7,407 bases of DNA, taken from assembly GCA_913776405.1 (NCBI GenBank), contig CAJYOV010000183.1:1-7407 (forward strand), read 5' to 3'. The translations under genes were made by a program, and so were the position numbers. Every line of letters begins with the position of its first letter. The first letter of the stretch is position 1. The DNA comes from Pseudobdellovibrionaceae bacterium. Its GTDB lineage: Bacteria > Bdellovibrionota > Bdellovibrionia > Bdellovibrionales > JAMPXM01. The notes under the pieces were generated by a model. It was not told the DNA's origin. It made no database searches and was given only the letters and a program-made list of their open reading frames with translations. Positions 1 to 5,964 of this stretch are shown piece by piece.

Positions 1-701
1 ACCATCAGAAAGCAGAGGCCCACGGCCATGACGAGCATCGTCTCTTGGTTAATCCAAGGTCGAGCGCGCCGCAAAAACGACGGAATAAGGAAGATGCCGC
101 CGACAAACCAGAGAATTAAAAAGAAAAGAAGTTTTGCGCCGGAGTAGAGCATCTCCTGGCCCGCAAAACTTTTCGTTACTGCGACGGTCGAAAGCAAAAC
201 GAGAAGTAAGATGGCGATCAAATCTTCAACGACGAGAACGCCAAAGACGAGGCTCACGAACGCTTTCCCCTTCACGCCAACTTCTTCAAAGGCGCGAATG
301 ATGATCGTGGTGGATGAGATCGCAAGGACACCGCCCAAGAACAGCGAATCCATCGCGGACCAGCCAAGCGCCATGCCCGTAACATAACCGATCAAAACCA
401 TACCGATCACTTCAACGGACGCCGTGATCGAAGCGGCGCCGCCCACTTTTACGAGCTTCTTAAAACTGAACTCGAGACCAAGAGCGAAAAGAAGGAAGAT
501 GATCCCGATCTCGGACCAAACCTGAATGTTCGGTTGATCGGAGATCGTCGGAAGAAACGAAAAGTGCGGGCCAACAATGAAGCCCGCAATTAAATAGCCT
601 AAAACAACAGGCTGACGCAGTTTCCGGAAGATCAGAGTGACAATACCTGCCGCGATGAGAATGAGAGCGAGATCGTTAATGAGTCCGGGCAAGTGGGTCA
701 C
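1..701 (-). CDS. CPA2-family cation:proton antiporter (Kef/YbaL-like), C-terminus cut by window edge
   Basis: This is an integral inner-membrane transporter expected to exchange K+ or Na+ for H+. The reading frame stays open from a GTG at 701-699 to base 1, giving about 234 residues, so the end of the protein is outside the window. The start is supported by a GGAGG Shine-Dalgarno at 714-710 with an 8-base spacer. The visible part is a chain of hydrophobic helices typical of the Na+/H+ exchanger fold: LRQPVVLGYLIAGFIVGP (residues 28-45), FLLFALGLEFS (69-79), the polar break ISSTTIII (128-135) and VVEDLIAILLLVLLS (157-171). The acidic pair E159-D160 sits where CPA2 proteins carry their ion-binding residues (QD in KefC, DD in NapA, ED in YbaL-like members). 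Many relatives have a C-terminal RCK/TrkA nucleotide-binding domain, which cannot be seen here. It lies 3 bp behind the ROK kinase gene and is probably translated from the same mRNA. Ion specificity cannot be told. Confidence 0.9.
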   Translation of the reverse strand, partial: MTHLPGLINDLALILIAAGIVTLIFRKLRQPVVLGYLIAGFIVGPHFSFLPTISDQPNIQVWSEIGIIFLLFALGLEFSFKKLVKVGGAASITASVEVIGMVLIGYVTGMALGWSAMDSLFLGGVLAISSTTIIIRAFEEVGVKGKAFVSLVFGVLVVEDLIAILLLVLLSTVAVTKSFAGQEMLYSGAKLLFFLILWFVGGIFLIPSFLRRARPWINQETMLVMAVGLCFLM

Positions 702-704
702 TAA

Positions 705-1733
705 TCAGGCCTCCAACCGCGGTAAACGTGCCGCGCCTATAACGCCGGCTTTCACGCCGAGCTTTGAAACTTTGATCGGTTTTTTAAATGACGGGTACTT
801 CACGCTGATCGCCCTGTTGTAGAGATCGATCGCCTGCGGAAGGAAAAGATCTTTCACAGCGAGCATGCCGCCTGAAACCGCGAAGACTTCCGGATTGAAG
901 CCGAGCGAGAGAGAATAAAAGAGACCGGCTAATGCTTCTGCGGATTCATGAAAGAGCGCCTGTGCGTCGCGATCGCCGTCGCGTGCGAACGCAGCCATTT
1001 GGTGAACGCTTGTGAAGCTTAAGCCTTTACTTTGCGCGCGGCGAACAAGACCCGTGCCAGAGGCGATGCCTTCAACTTCGCGGTCGTAAGGTGTCGCAAG
1101 CGCTTTCGAAAGATTTAAACTGTCAGCGATGATGTGACCCCACTCAGAGCCCATGCCTTGTGATTGAGCCGGCTGACCGTTCAAAATCACGCCTGTTCCG
1201 ATGCCGGTTCCGACAGTCACGCCGACGTAAGTTTGCTTGTTCTTCGCTACGCCGATCCAGCCTTCTCCGAGCGAGGCCGCGATCGCGTCGTTTTGAAAGA
1301 CAATGTTGTCCGTCAGGCCGCGCTTCACGGCTTGCTTCCGGAGAAGGTTTACGATTGGAACGCGTTTCCAACCTTTTAGGTTTGAAGAGTCGACGATCTC
1401 GCCTCTGCCGATATTGAGCGGCCCCGCCGAGGCAAGCCCAAGCCCGACGATCTGAGACTTCTCTTTCTTAGAGAGCTCCGACGCACAGTCTTCCGTGGCG
1501 TCGGCCATTGCCTTAACGACATACGCGATATGCGCTTTAACGTCTTTTGCCGACGGGTTGTTTGATTTCTTTGGATCGGAATCCAGAAGGTGAGGGGGAA
1601 CGGTTTTAACGGTGCTTTCTTTTAAGATCTTACCGTTTGCGTCGACGAGGGCCGCAGCGACTTTGGTTCCACCTAAATCGAGGCCGATCGTGTATCCCTT
1701 TAACAACTTAGAAGACTTGGGCTTTATAGGCAT
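705..1733 (-). CDS. ROK-family sugar kinase (glucokinase-like), lacking the zinc cysteine motif
   Basis: This is a probable cytoplasmic ATP-dependent sugar kinase of the ROK family, 342 residues from the ATG at 1733-1731. The same frame extends to a TTG at 1805, but that would add 24 residues before the conserved N-terminus and overlap the divergent dus gene, so the ATG is preferred; neither start has a good Shine-Dalgarno. Visible motifs are the first phosphate-binding loop DLGGTK (19-24), the catalytic base in QNDA (D149), the second phosphate loop VGTGIGTGVI (175-184), EWGH (197-200) with the family's glutamate and histidine, and VSGG (286-289) at the adenosine site. There is no N-terminal helix-turn-helix, so this is a kinase and not a NagC/XylR-type repressor. 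The usual CxCGxxGCxE zinc site after EWGH is absent: residues 201-221 contain no cysteine, although the closing glutamate and ASGTGL remain. Substrate is unknown; glucose, fructose or an amino sugar are all possible. It shares an operon with the antiporter. Confidence 0.88.
   Translation of the reverse strand: MPIKPKSSKLLKGYTIGLDLGGTKVAAALVDANGKILKESTVKTVPPHLLDSDPKKSNNPSAKDVKAHIAYVVKAMADATEDCASELSKKEKSQIVGLGLASAGPLNIGRGEIVDSSNLKGWKRVPIVNLLRKQAVKRGLTDNIVFQNDAIAASLGEGWIGVAKNKQTYVGVTVGTGIGTGVILNGQPAQSQGMGSEWGHIIADSLNLSKALATPYDREVEGIASGTGLVRRAQSKGLSFTSVHQMAAFARDGDRDAQALFHESAEALAGLFYSLSLGFNPEVFAVSGGMLAVKDLFLPQAIDLYNRAISVKYPSFKKPIKVSKLGVKAGVIGAARLPRLEA
710..714 (-). promoter_or_regulatory. Shine-Dalgarno GGAGG of the antiporter gene
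   Basis: The minus strand reads GGAGG inside the last codons of the ROK gene, 8 bases before the GTG at 701-699. It fixes the antiporter start at this GTG and implies that its translation is coupled to the end of the kinase gene. Confidence 0.75.
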
Positions 1734-1742
1734 TTCGCGATA

Positions 1743-1760
1743 CTGCAATGTCGCTTGCAG
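1743..1760. promoter_or_regulatory. Palindrome CTGCAA-N6-TTGCAG between divergent ROK and dus genes (operator candidate)
   Basis: Two perfect 6-base arms are separated by TGTCGC, the size and symmetry expected for a dimeric repressor or activator site. It lies 10 bases upstream of the ROK ATG and about 33 bases upstream of the preferred dus start. A weak sigma70-like pair for dus, TTGGGC (1717-1722) and GATACT (1739-1744) with a 16-base spacer, would place the palindrome over the -10/+1 region. The palindrome is seen; its role as an operator is inferred. Confidence 0.35.
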
Positions 1761-1788
1761 AGAAGCAAGGCGCCAGGCTACAACTCGC

Positions 1789-1798
1789 GCCACGTGGC
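1789..1798. repeat. Perfect 10-bp palindrome GCCACGTGGC
   Basis: This second palindrome in the divergent ROK-dus spacer has a CACGTG core and covers the preferred dus GTG codon (1794-1796). It might be a second regulator site, or chance; a 10-bp palindrome alone is weak evidence. Confidence 0.25.
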
Positions 1799-2933
1799 AG
1801 GCCAAAAAGTCGATCTCAAAAAATATTTAGAAACGAATCCGTTCGTTCTTGCCCCAATGGCAGCAATTACGGATTCCTGCTTCCGTTCGTTCATGCGCGA
1901 TCTCGGCGCAGGCGTCTTAACGACAGAACTCGTTTCTGCTCACGGCATCGAATACAAGAGCCCGAAAACAGCGCAGCTCATGGCCTTCGAAGAAAAGCAG
2001 CGACCTGTTGGGATTCAGCTTTTTGGTGAAACACCTGAAGTCTTGGCGACAGCGGCGAAGGTCGTTGAGCAAACGGGCGCTGACTTCGTCGATCTGAACT
2101 TTGGATGTCCGGTCCCAAAAGTCGTTAAAAAAGGCGCTGGCTCCGCGATTCTCAAAGATCTTCCGGCGGTCGAAGCCGTTTTCAAAGCCGTGAAGGCGGC
2201 TACGTCGCTTCCGGTGACGGTTAAGATCCGCACCGGGTGGGATGAATCTTCGCGCAATGCCGCGAAAGTGGCTGAAATCGCTTACAACGAAGGCCTCACG
2301 TGGGTGGCGATCCATGGTCGAACACGGGCTGCCGGATACTCCGGTGCTGCTGACTGGGATTTCATTTCGGAAGTGAAATCAGTTAGCAAAATCCCAATCA
2401 TTGGAAACGGCGATATCAGCACGGCTGAAATGGCAAACAAGCGCTTAATTGAATCGGGTTGCGACGGGGTCATGATCGGCCGCGGCTGCCTGAAAAACCC
2501 GTGGATCTTCCGCGAAGCTCTCGACATTTACGAATCAAAGTCAGCCGTATCGCAATTGGTTGGATCTGAAGCGCTAGAATCGGCCATTCGAGCCGAGAGC
2601 CTTCGCTCTTCTTTTGGCGGCTCAAGCGCGATCAATGCGCTTTCGGGCGCGCCCCCAGTGGCTTACGAGAAAGACTTCGTCTCTCTCTTCCACAAGCTTT
2701 ACGAAGCTTTCGCCCGCGCCACTGACCAAAGAATAACGATGCTTCAGATCAAGAAGTTTGCGTCGTGGTATTCTTCCGGCTATCCTGGCGCCTCAAATTT
2801 CAGAAAAGCTATCTTTCAAACGCAAACTCTCGATGAGGCTATGGCCATGACGACGGAGTTCTTCAGAGAACTTCGGTTGGCGGCGCAAGCAGATACGAGC
2901 AGTGAAGCGTTCTTGATGGGTGGCCACGGTTAA
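1794..2933 (+). CDS. dusB: tRNA-dihydrouridine synthase, DusB-like
   Basis: This is an FMN- and NADPH-dependent enzyme that reduces uridine to dihydrouridine in the D-loop of tRNA. From the GTG at 1794 it has 379 residues. The frame also opens at a TTG at 1755 (392 residues), but that start lies inside a palindrome next to the ROK start and has no Shine-Dalgarno; the family normally begins just before the FVLAPMAAITD segment (17-27). TIM-barrel motifs follow in order: NFGCP with the catalytic cysteine (C105), PKVVKKGAGSAIL (108-120), VKIRTGW (143-149), AIHGRT (172-177), the FMN-phosphate loops IGNGDI (203-208) and MIGRG (227-231), then NPWIFRE (235-241). The C-terminal helical domain aligns from IKKFASWY (319-326), where E. 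coli DusB has ARKH-SWY. The segment between the barrel and this helix is about 30 residues longer than in E. coli DusB and is rich in Ser and Ala. typA follows after 20 bp and is probably co-transcribed. Confidence 0.92.
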   Translation: MAGQKVDLKKYLETNPFVLAPMAAITDSCFRSFMRDLGAGVLTTELVSAHGIEYKSPKTAQLMAFEEKQRPVGIQLFGETPEVLATAAKVVEQTGADFVDLNFGCPVPKVVKKGAGSAILKDLPAVEAVFKAVKAATSLPVTVKIRTGWDESSRNAAKVAEIAYNEGLTWVAIHGRTRAAGYSGAADWDFISEVKSVSKIPIIGNGDISTAEMANKRLIESGCDGVMIGRGCLKNPWIFREALDIYESKSAVSQLVGSEALESAIRAESLRSSFGGSSAINALSGAPPVAYEKDFVSLFHKLYEAFARATDQRITMLQIKKFASWYSSGYPGASNFRKAIFQTQTLDEAMAMTTEFFRELRLAAQADTSSEAFLMGGHG

Positions 2934-2943
2934 CAGTCTCACT

Positions 2944-2947
2944 AGGA
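2944..2947 (+). promoter_or_regulatory. Shine-Dalgarno AGGA of typA
   Basis: AGGA lies 6 bases before the ATG at 2954, in the 20-bp gap behind dusB. It supports this start over the in-frame ATG four codons later. Confidence 0.6.
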
Positions 2948-2953
2948 ACCTCA

Positions 2954-4780
2954 ATGTCAGAAGCAATGATCACCCCGGACAAAATTCGTAACATCGCCAT
3001 CATCGCCCACGTCGACCACGGTAAAACAACTCTCGTCGACGGCTTGATGAAGCAATCGGGCATGTTCCGTTCAAACGAACAAGTCGCTGAACGTATGATG
3101 GACTCGATGGACCTCGAACGCGAACGCGGTATCACGATCGCAGCGAAGAACGCTTCGTTCGTTTACAAAGGTCACCGTATCAATATCGTCGACACCCCGG
3201 GACACGCGGACTTCGGTGGCGAAGTCGAGCGCGCAATGACGATGGTCGACGGTTGTATCCTTCTTTGCGATGCGTCCGAAGGTCCACTTCCGCAAACGCG
3301 TTTCGTTTTGAAGAAAGCTCTCGAGCTCGGTCTCAAGGTCATCGTTTGTATCAACAAGATCGACCGTCCCGATGCGCGTATCAACGAAGTTCATAACGAA
3401 CTCTTCGACCTCTTCGTCGATCTCGACGCCTCGGAAGAGCAAACAGATTTCCCACTTCTTTACGCGGTTGCGCGTGAGGGTTACGCAACTCTCGATCCGG
3501 AAGTAAAAACTGAAAACCTCGGTATCATGTTCGACTGGATCATCGAGAAGTTCCCGGCACCAAAATTCGACGAAAAAGCACCGCTTCAGATGAACGTCGC
3601 TAACCTCGGTTACAACGATTACGTTGGCCGTCTTGGTATCGGTCGCGTTCGTAACGGCGTTATTCGCATGGGCGATCAAGTTGTTATCTCGCAAGAGGGT
3701 GACAAGCGTACGACTTCAAAAGTTTCAGCACTGTTCCGCTACGAAGCGATGAAGCAAGTTCCAGCTGAAGAAGTTGGCGCAGGCGATATCGCGATTCTCG
3801 CAGGTTTCGAGAACATCAACATCGGTGACTCGATCCTTTCAGCGGCGAATCCAATTCCACTTCCACGTATTAAAGTCGAAGAGCCAACTGTTGCCGTCAC
3901 AATGTCGGTCAACGACGGTCCTTTCGCAGGTCTCGATGGCAAGAACGTAACATCACGTAAAATCCTCGAGCGTCTCGAGCGCGAGCTTCTCACAAACGTT
4001 TCGATCAAGGTTGAGCCTACGAACTCACCAGAGACTTTCAAAGTCTTCGGTCGCGGCGAACTTCAATTGGGCGTTTTGGTTGAGCAAATGCGCCGTGAAG
4101 GTTTCGAGATGGTTATCGGTAAGCCACAGGTCGTTTTCAAATACGAAAACGGCGAAAAGATGGAGCCGATGGAAACGGTTGTCGTCGACGTCGCGGAAGA
4201 TTTCGTAGGCGTTGTCACCCAGAAGCTCGGTACTCGTAAGGGTGTCATGACGAACATGAACAACAAGGGCACAGGTCGTGTTCGCGTTGAGTTCATGATC
4301 CCATCACGTGGCCTTATCGGCTACCGCAACGAATTCCTCACGGATACTCGCGGTACAGGTCTCTTGAATACGAACTTCGCAGGCTACGGTCCTTACCGTG
4401 GTGACATGGAAACTCGCTTCAACGGCGCTATGATCGCTGACCGCAAAGGCCCTGCCGTTGCTTACGGTCTCTTCGGTCTCCAAGAGCGCGGCATCATCTT
4501 CGTTCAACCGGGCACGGATTTGTACGAAGGTATGATCGTCGGTGAACACGCGAAAGATAACGACCTCGTCGTTAACGCTTCACGCGAAAAGAAACTCACT
4601 AACGTTCGTGCGTCGGGTACAGACGAAGCGGTGAAACTTGTTCCAATCAAGCCGATGACGCTCGAACAAGCTCTCGACTGGATCAACGATGACGAATGCG
4701 TTGAGGTCACGCCGAAGCACATCCGTATCCGCTGTAAGCACCTTGATCCGAATAAGCGGAAACAGGCTGCGAAAGAGTAA
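2954..4780 (+). CDS. typA: Ribosome-associated GTPase TypA/BipA
   Basis: This is a translational GTPase that binds the 70S ribosome and helps 50S assembly and growth under stress or cold. It has 608 residues, matching the family's usual length of about 607. The GTPase domain shows G1 AHVDHGKT (18-25), switch I ERGIT (57-61), G3 DTPGH (80-84) and G4 NKID (134-137). Next come the EF-Tu-like beta-barrel (about 205-300), domain III with [20 protein letters not shown] (365-384), the domain V segment including RGLIGYR (452-458), and the TypA-specific C-terminal domain ending in [17 protein letters not shown] (586-602). All key nucleotide-binding residues are present and nothing looks truncated. Many codons end in C or T with frequent CGT, GTT, CTC and AAC, consistent with a well-expressed gene. 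Expression probably starts upstream of dusB, as the short gap shows no clear promoter. It ends at a Rho-independent terminator (4948-4980) after a 3' region with a long inverted repeat. Confidence 0.98.
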   Translation: MSEAMITPDKIRNIAIIAHVDHGKTTLVDGLMKQSGMFRSNEQVAERMMDSMDLERERGITIAAKNASFVYKGHRINIVDTPGHADFGGEVERAMTMVDGCILLCDASEGPLPQTRFVLKKALELGLKVIVCINKIDRPDARINEVHNELFDLFVDLDASEEQTDFPLLYAVAREGYATLDPEVKTENLGIMFDWIIEKFPAPKFDEKAPLQMNVANLGYNDYVGRLGIGRVRNGVIRMGDQVVISQEGDKRTTSKVSALFRYEAMKQVPAEEVGAGDIAILAGFENINIGDSILSAANPIPLPRIKVEEPTVAVTMSVNDGPFAGLDGKNVTSRKILERLERELLTNVSIKVEPTNSPETFKVFGRGELQLGVLVEQMRREGFEMVIGKPQVVFKYENGEKMEPMETVVVDVAEDFVGVVTQKLGTRKGVMTNMNNKGTGRVRVEFMIPSRGLIGYRNEFLTDTRGTGLLNTNFAGYGPYRGDMETRFNGAMIADRKGPAVAYGLFGLQERGIIFVQPGTDLYEGMIVGEHAKDNDLVVNASREKKLTNVRASGTDEAVKLVPIKPMTLEQALDWINDDECVEVTPKHIRIRCKHLDPNKRKQAAKE

Positions 4781-4799
4781 TTCGGGAAGGTCAGTAGAC

Positions 4800-4924
4800 C
4801 AGTTCCAGTTGCAGTTGCAGATTGAGTCATCAGTACAGTTTTTCAGTCCCGCTCAGCCTGCGGCAGCAAAAGCAAAACTGACAAACTGTGCTGACATCTG
4901 GAACTGCAACTTCAACTGGAACTG
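4800..4924. repeat. Long imperfect inverted repeat with 48-base arms made of CAGTTx hexamers
   Basis: The left arm (4800-4847) and right arm (4877-4924) pair without gaps around a 29-base loop. I count 39 Watson-Crick matches out of 48 plus one G-U pair; the outer 21 positions have a single mismatch. The left arm starts as CAGTTC CAGTTG CAGTTG CAG and the right arm mirrors it as GGAACT GCAACT TCAACT GGAACT counted across the strand, so the arms are themselves short tandem repeats with 6-base period. It begins 20 bases after the typA stop and ends 23 bases before the terminator stem, so it would fold in the 3' untranslated part of the typA mRNA. No run of T follows either end, so it is not itself a terminator, and I see no target-site duplication. 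It may be a dispersed genomic repeat, a small non-autonomous element, or an RNase III-type mRNA structure; the sequence does not decide. Confidence 0.8.
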
Positions 4925-4947
4925 AACCCTGAGGACTAAATGGTAGT

Positions 4948-4980
4948 AAGCCTCGTCGATGAGACGGGGCTTTTTATTTT
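4948..4980 (+). terminator. Rho-independent terminator of typA
   Basis: AGCCTCGTC (4949-4957) pairs with GACGGGGCT (4963-4971) around a GATGA loop, with one G-U pair and one extra A-T pair at the base. The stem is followed by TTTTTATTTT. The T-run is only on the plus-strand side; read from the minus strand the G-U becomes a C-A mismatch and no T-run follows, so it should act mainly on the typA transcript. Confidence 0.9.
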
Positions 4981-4998
4981 CGAATGGGCGTTCATCGG

Positions 4999-5016
4999 GA
5001 CTCGATCAGATCGAGT
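4999..5016 (-). other. Perfect hairpin over the mtgA stop codon
   Basis: GACTCGAT and ATCGAGTC form a perfect 8-bp stem around CAG, covering the mtgA stop codon (5008-5006). No T-run follows on either strand, so it is not a standard intrinsic terminator, but it is the only 3'-end structure visible for mtgA and could protect or slow the end of that transcript. Confidence 0.4.
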
Positions 5017-5845
5017 CTGCAGAGTCTTCTTCCGGGGTGACGAAGCCGTCTTCGTCGGTGCCGAGATCTTGTTCTAAGAGAGGGTCGACTACATTAGGGT
5101 CCGGCATCGGGCCGAACATGTTTTCGACGTCGGCTAGCGCTTGCGCGTGCGTGAGTTCGTCGATTTTTTTGAACTTATAGAGGCGATCGACGATCACGCG
5201 GACTTGCTTGCCAGCAAAGCGCGTAAGCTTCTTTGCACGGAAACTCTGCGAGTACTTTTTAGGGCTCGGGAGCAGAAACGCGAGAAACGCGCCTTCTGCC
5301 GGTGTGAGATTCGCTGGAGATTTTTTAAAGTAAAATTTCGAGGCGGCGTTAATCCCGTAGAGGTTTTCACCGAACTCAACGACGTTGAGATACTTCTCAA
5401 GAATTTCGTCTTTAGAGAGCAAGTTCTCGATCTGCACCGTAATCATCGCCTCGCGGATTTTGCGAAGAACCGATTTCTCAGGTGATAGATAAACGTTCTT
5501 CGCGAGCTGCTGTGTGATCGTCGATCCACCGCGAGCGTACTCGCCCGTCTCCATGTTCTTATCGAAGCTCGATTTCAGTTCATTCCAATCGAAGCCTTTG
5601 TGGGCATAAAAAGCGCCATCTTCTGACACAATAATCGCGTTTCTTGCGTGGATCGAAATGTTCTTGAGCTTTACGTACCCGGGATCAGTCGGGCAGAGGT
5701 GGACCTGATACATCTTCGTTGTGAGGCAGCCGTCTTTCAGATCTGTCGGGCGTGGAGTGGTCGCTAAAAAGAGGCCGATTCCGACAATGATGAGTCCGAA
5801 GAAACAACCGACAGCGATCAACCAAGAGATGAGGAATTTGAACAT
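5006..5845 (-). CDS. mtgA: Monofunctional peptidoglycan glycosyltransferase (GT51, MtgA-type)
   Basis: This enzyme polymerises lipid II into glycan strands at the outer face of the inner membrane. It has 279 residues from the ATG at 5845-5843; the first 29 form one transmembrane anchor, with the rest periplasmic. GT51 motifs appear in order: EDGAFYAHKG (75-84, catalytic E75), GGSTITQQLAKN (106-117), RKIREAMITVQIE (128-140), KDEILEKYLNVVEFG (145-159) and AASKFYFKKSPANLTPAEGAFLA (167-189). There is no transpeptidase domain, so it is monofunctional and not a class A PBP. Two features are less usual: cysteines C40 and C51 bracket a short segment between the membrane helix and the catalytic domain and could form a disulfide, and the last 25 residues are strongly acidic (EQDLGTDEDG, PEEDSAD). 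The start has only a weak AAAG just before the ATG. It is convergent with typA and divergent from the BMP gene, apparently a single-gene transcript. Confidence 0.93.
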   Translation of the reverse strand: MFKFLISWLIAVGCFFGLIIVGIGLFLATTPRPTDLKDGCLTTKMYQVHLCPTDPGYVKLKNISIHARNAIIVSEDGAFYAHKGFDWNELKSSFDKNMETGEYARGGSTITQQLAKNVYLSPEKSVLRKIREAMITVQIENLLSKDEILEKYLNVVEFGENLYGINAASKFYFKKSPANLTPAEGAFLAFLLPSPKKYSQSFRAKKLTRFAGKQVRVIVDRLYKFKKIDELTHAQALADVENMFGPMPDPNVVDPLLEQDLGTDEDGFVTPEEDSADSI

Positions 5846-5964
5846 CTTTATAAAGGTAAGCTACGAGCCTGAGGAGAATCTAGCGGAGTGAAACGAGGGC
5901 TTGCCAAAGGCCTGGGTCATAAGTCATTTTCCTTCAACAAGAACCCCAAAGTCAGGTGGCTTGT
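5846..5964. other. Divergent intergenic region mtgA / BMP lipoprotein gene
   Basis: This 119-bp spacer should contain both promoters. On the minus strand TTGGCA (5907-5902) is a fair -35 for mtgA, but the best -10, TAGATT (5882-5877), is 19 bases away and only partly matches. I find no convincing -10 for the plus-strand gene. A direct repeat GTCAT-AA-GTCAT (5916-5927) is present. No small ORF or RNA gene is evident. Confidence 0.4.
5954..5959 (+). promoter_or_regulatory. Shine-Dalgarno AGGTGG of the BMP lipoprotein gene
   Basis: AGGTGG, one base off the AGGAGG consensus, lies 5 bases before the ATG at 5965. It decides against the in-frame GTG at 5956, which overlaps this site. Confidence 0.6.

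Noticed and set aside
1748..2029. ATG-started frame (93 codons) at the dusB 5' end
   Set aside because: It is out of frame with dusB and encodes Arg/Ser-rich shadow sequence; dusB itself needs no frameshift.
3071..3694. 207-codon open frame on the minus strand within typA
   Set aside because: Typical antisense shadow of a gene with strong codon bias; no recognisable domain or start signal.
4800..4924. Inverted repeat as an insertion sequence or CRISPR remnant
   Set aside because: No transposase, no target-site duplication, and the 6-base units have no spacer-repeat arrangement.
4689..4925. A plus-strand frame of 78 codons through the end of typA and the inverted repeat (QFQLQLQ-like peptide)
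   Set aside because: Most of it overlaps typA in another frame, it has no ribosome site, and the unusual residues come only from translating the hexamer repeat.
5901..5929. TTGCCA-17-TCATTT as promoter of the BMP gene
   Set aside because: The -10 hexamer matches the consensus too poorly to report as a promoter.
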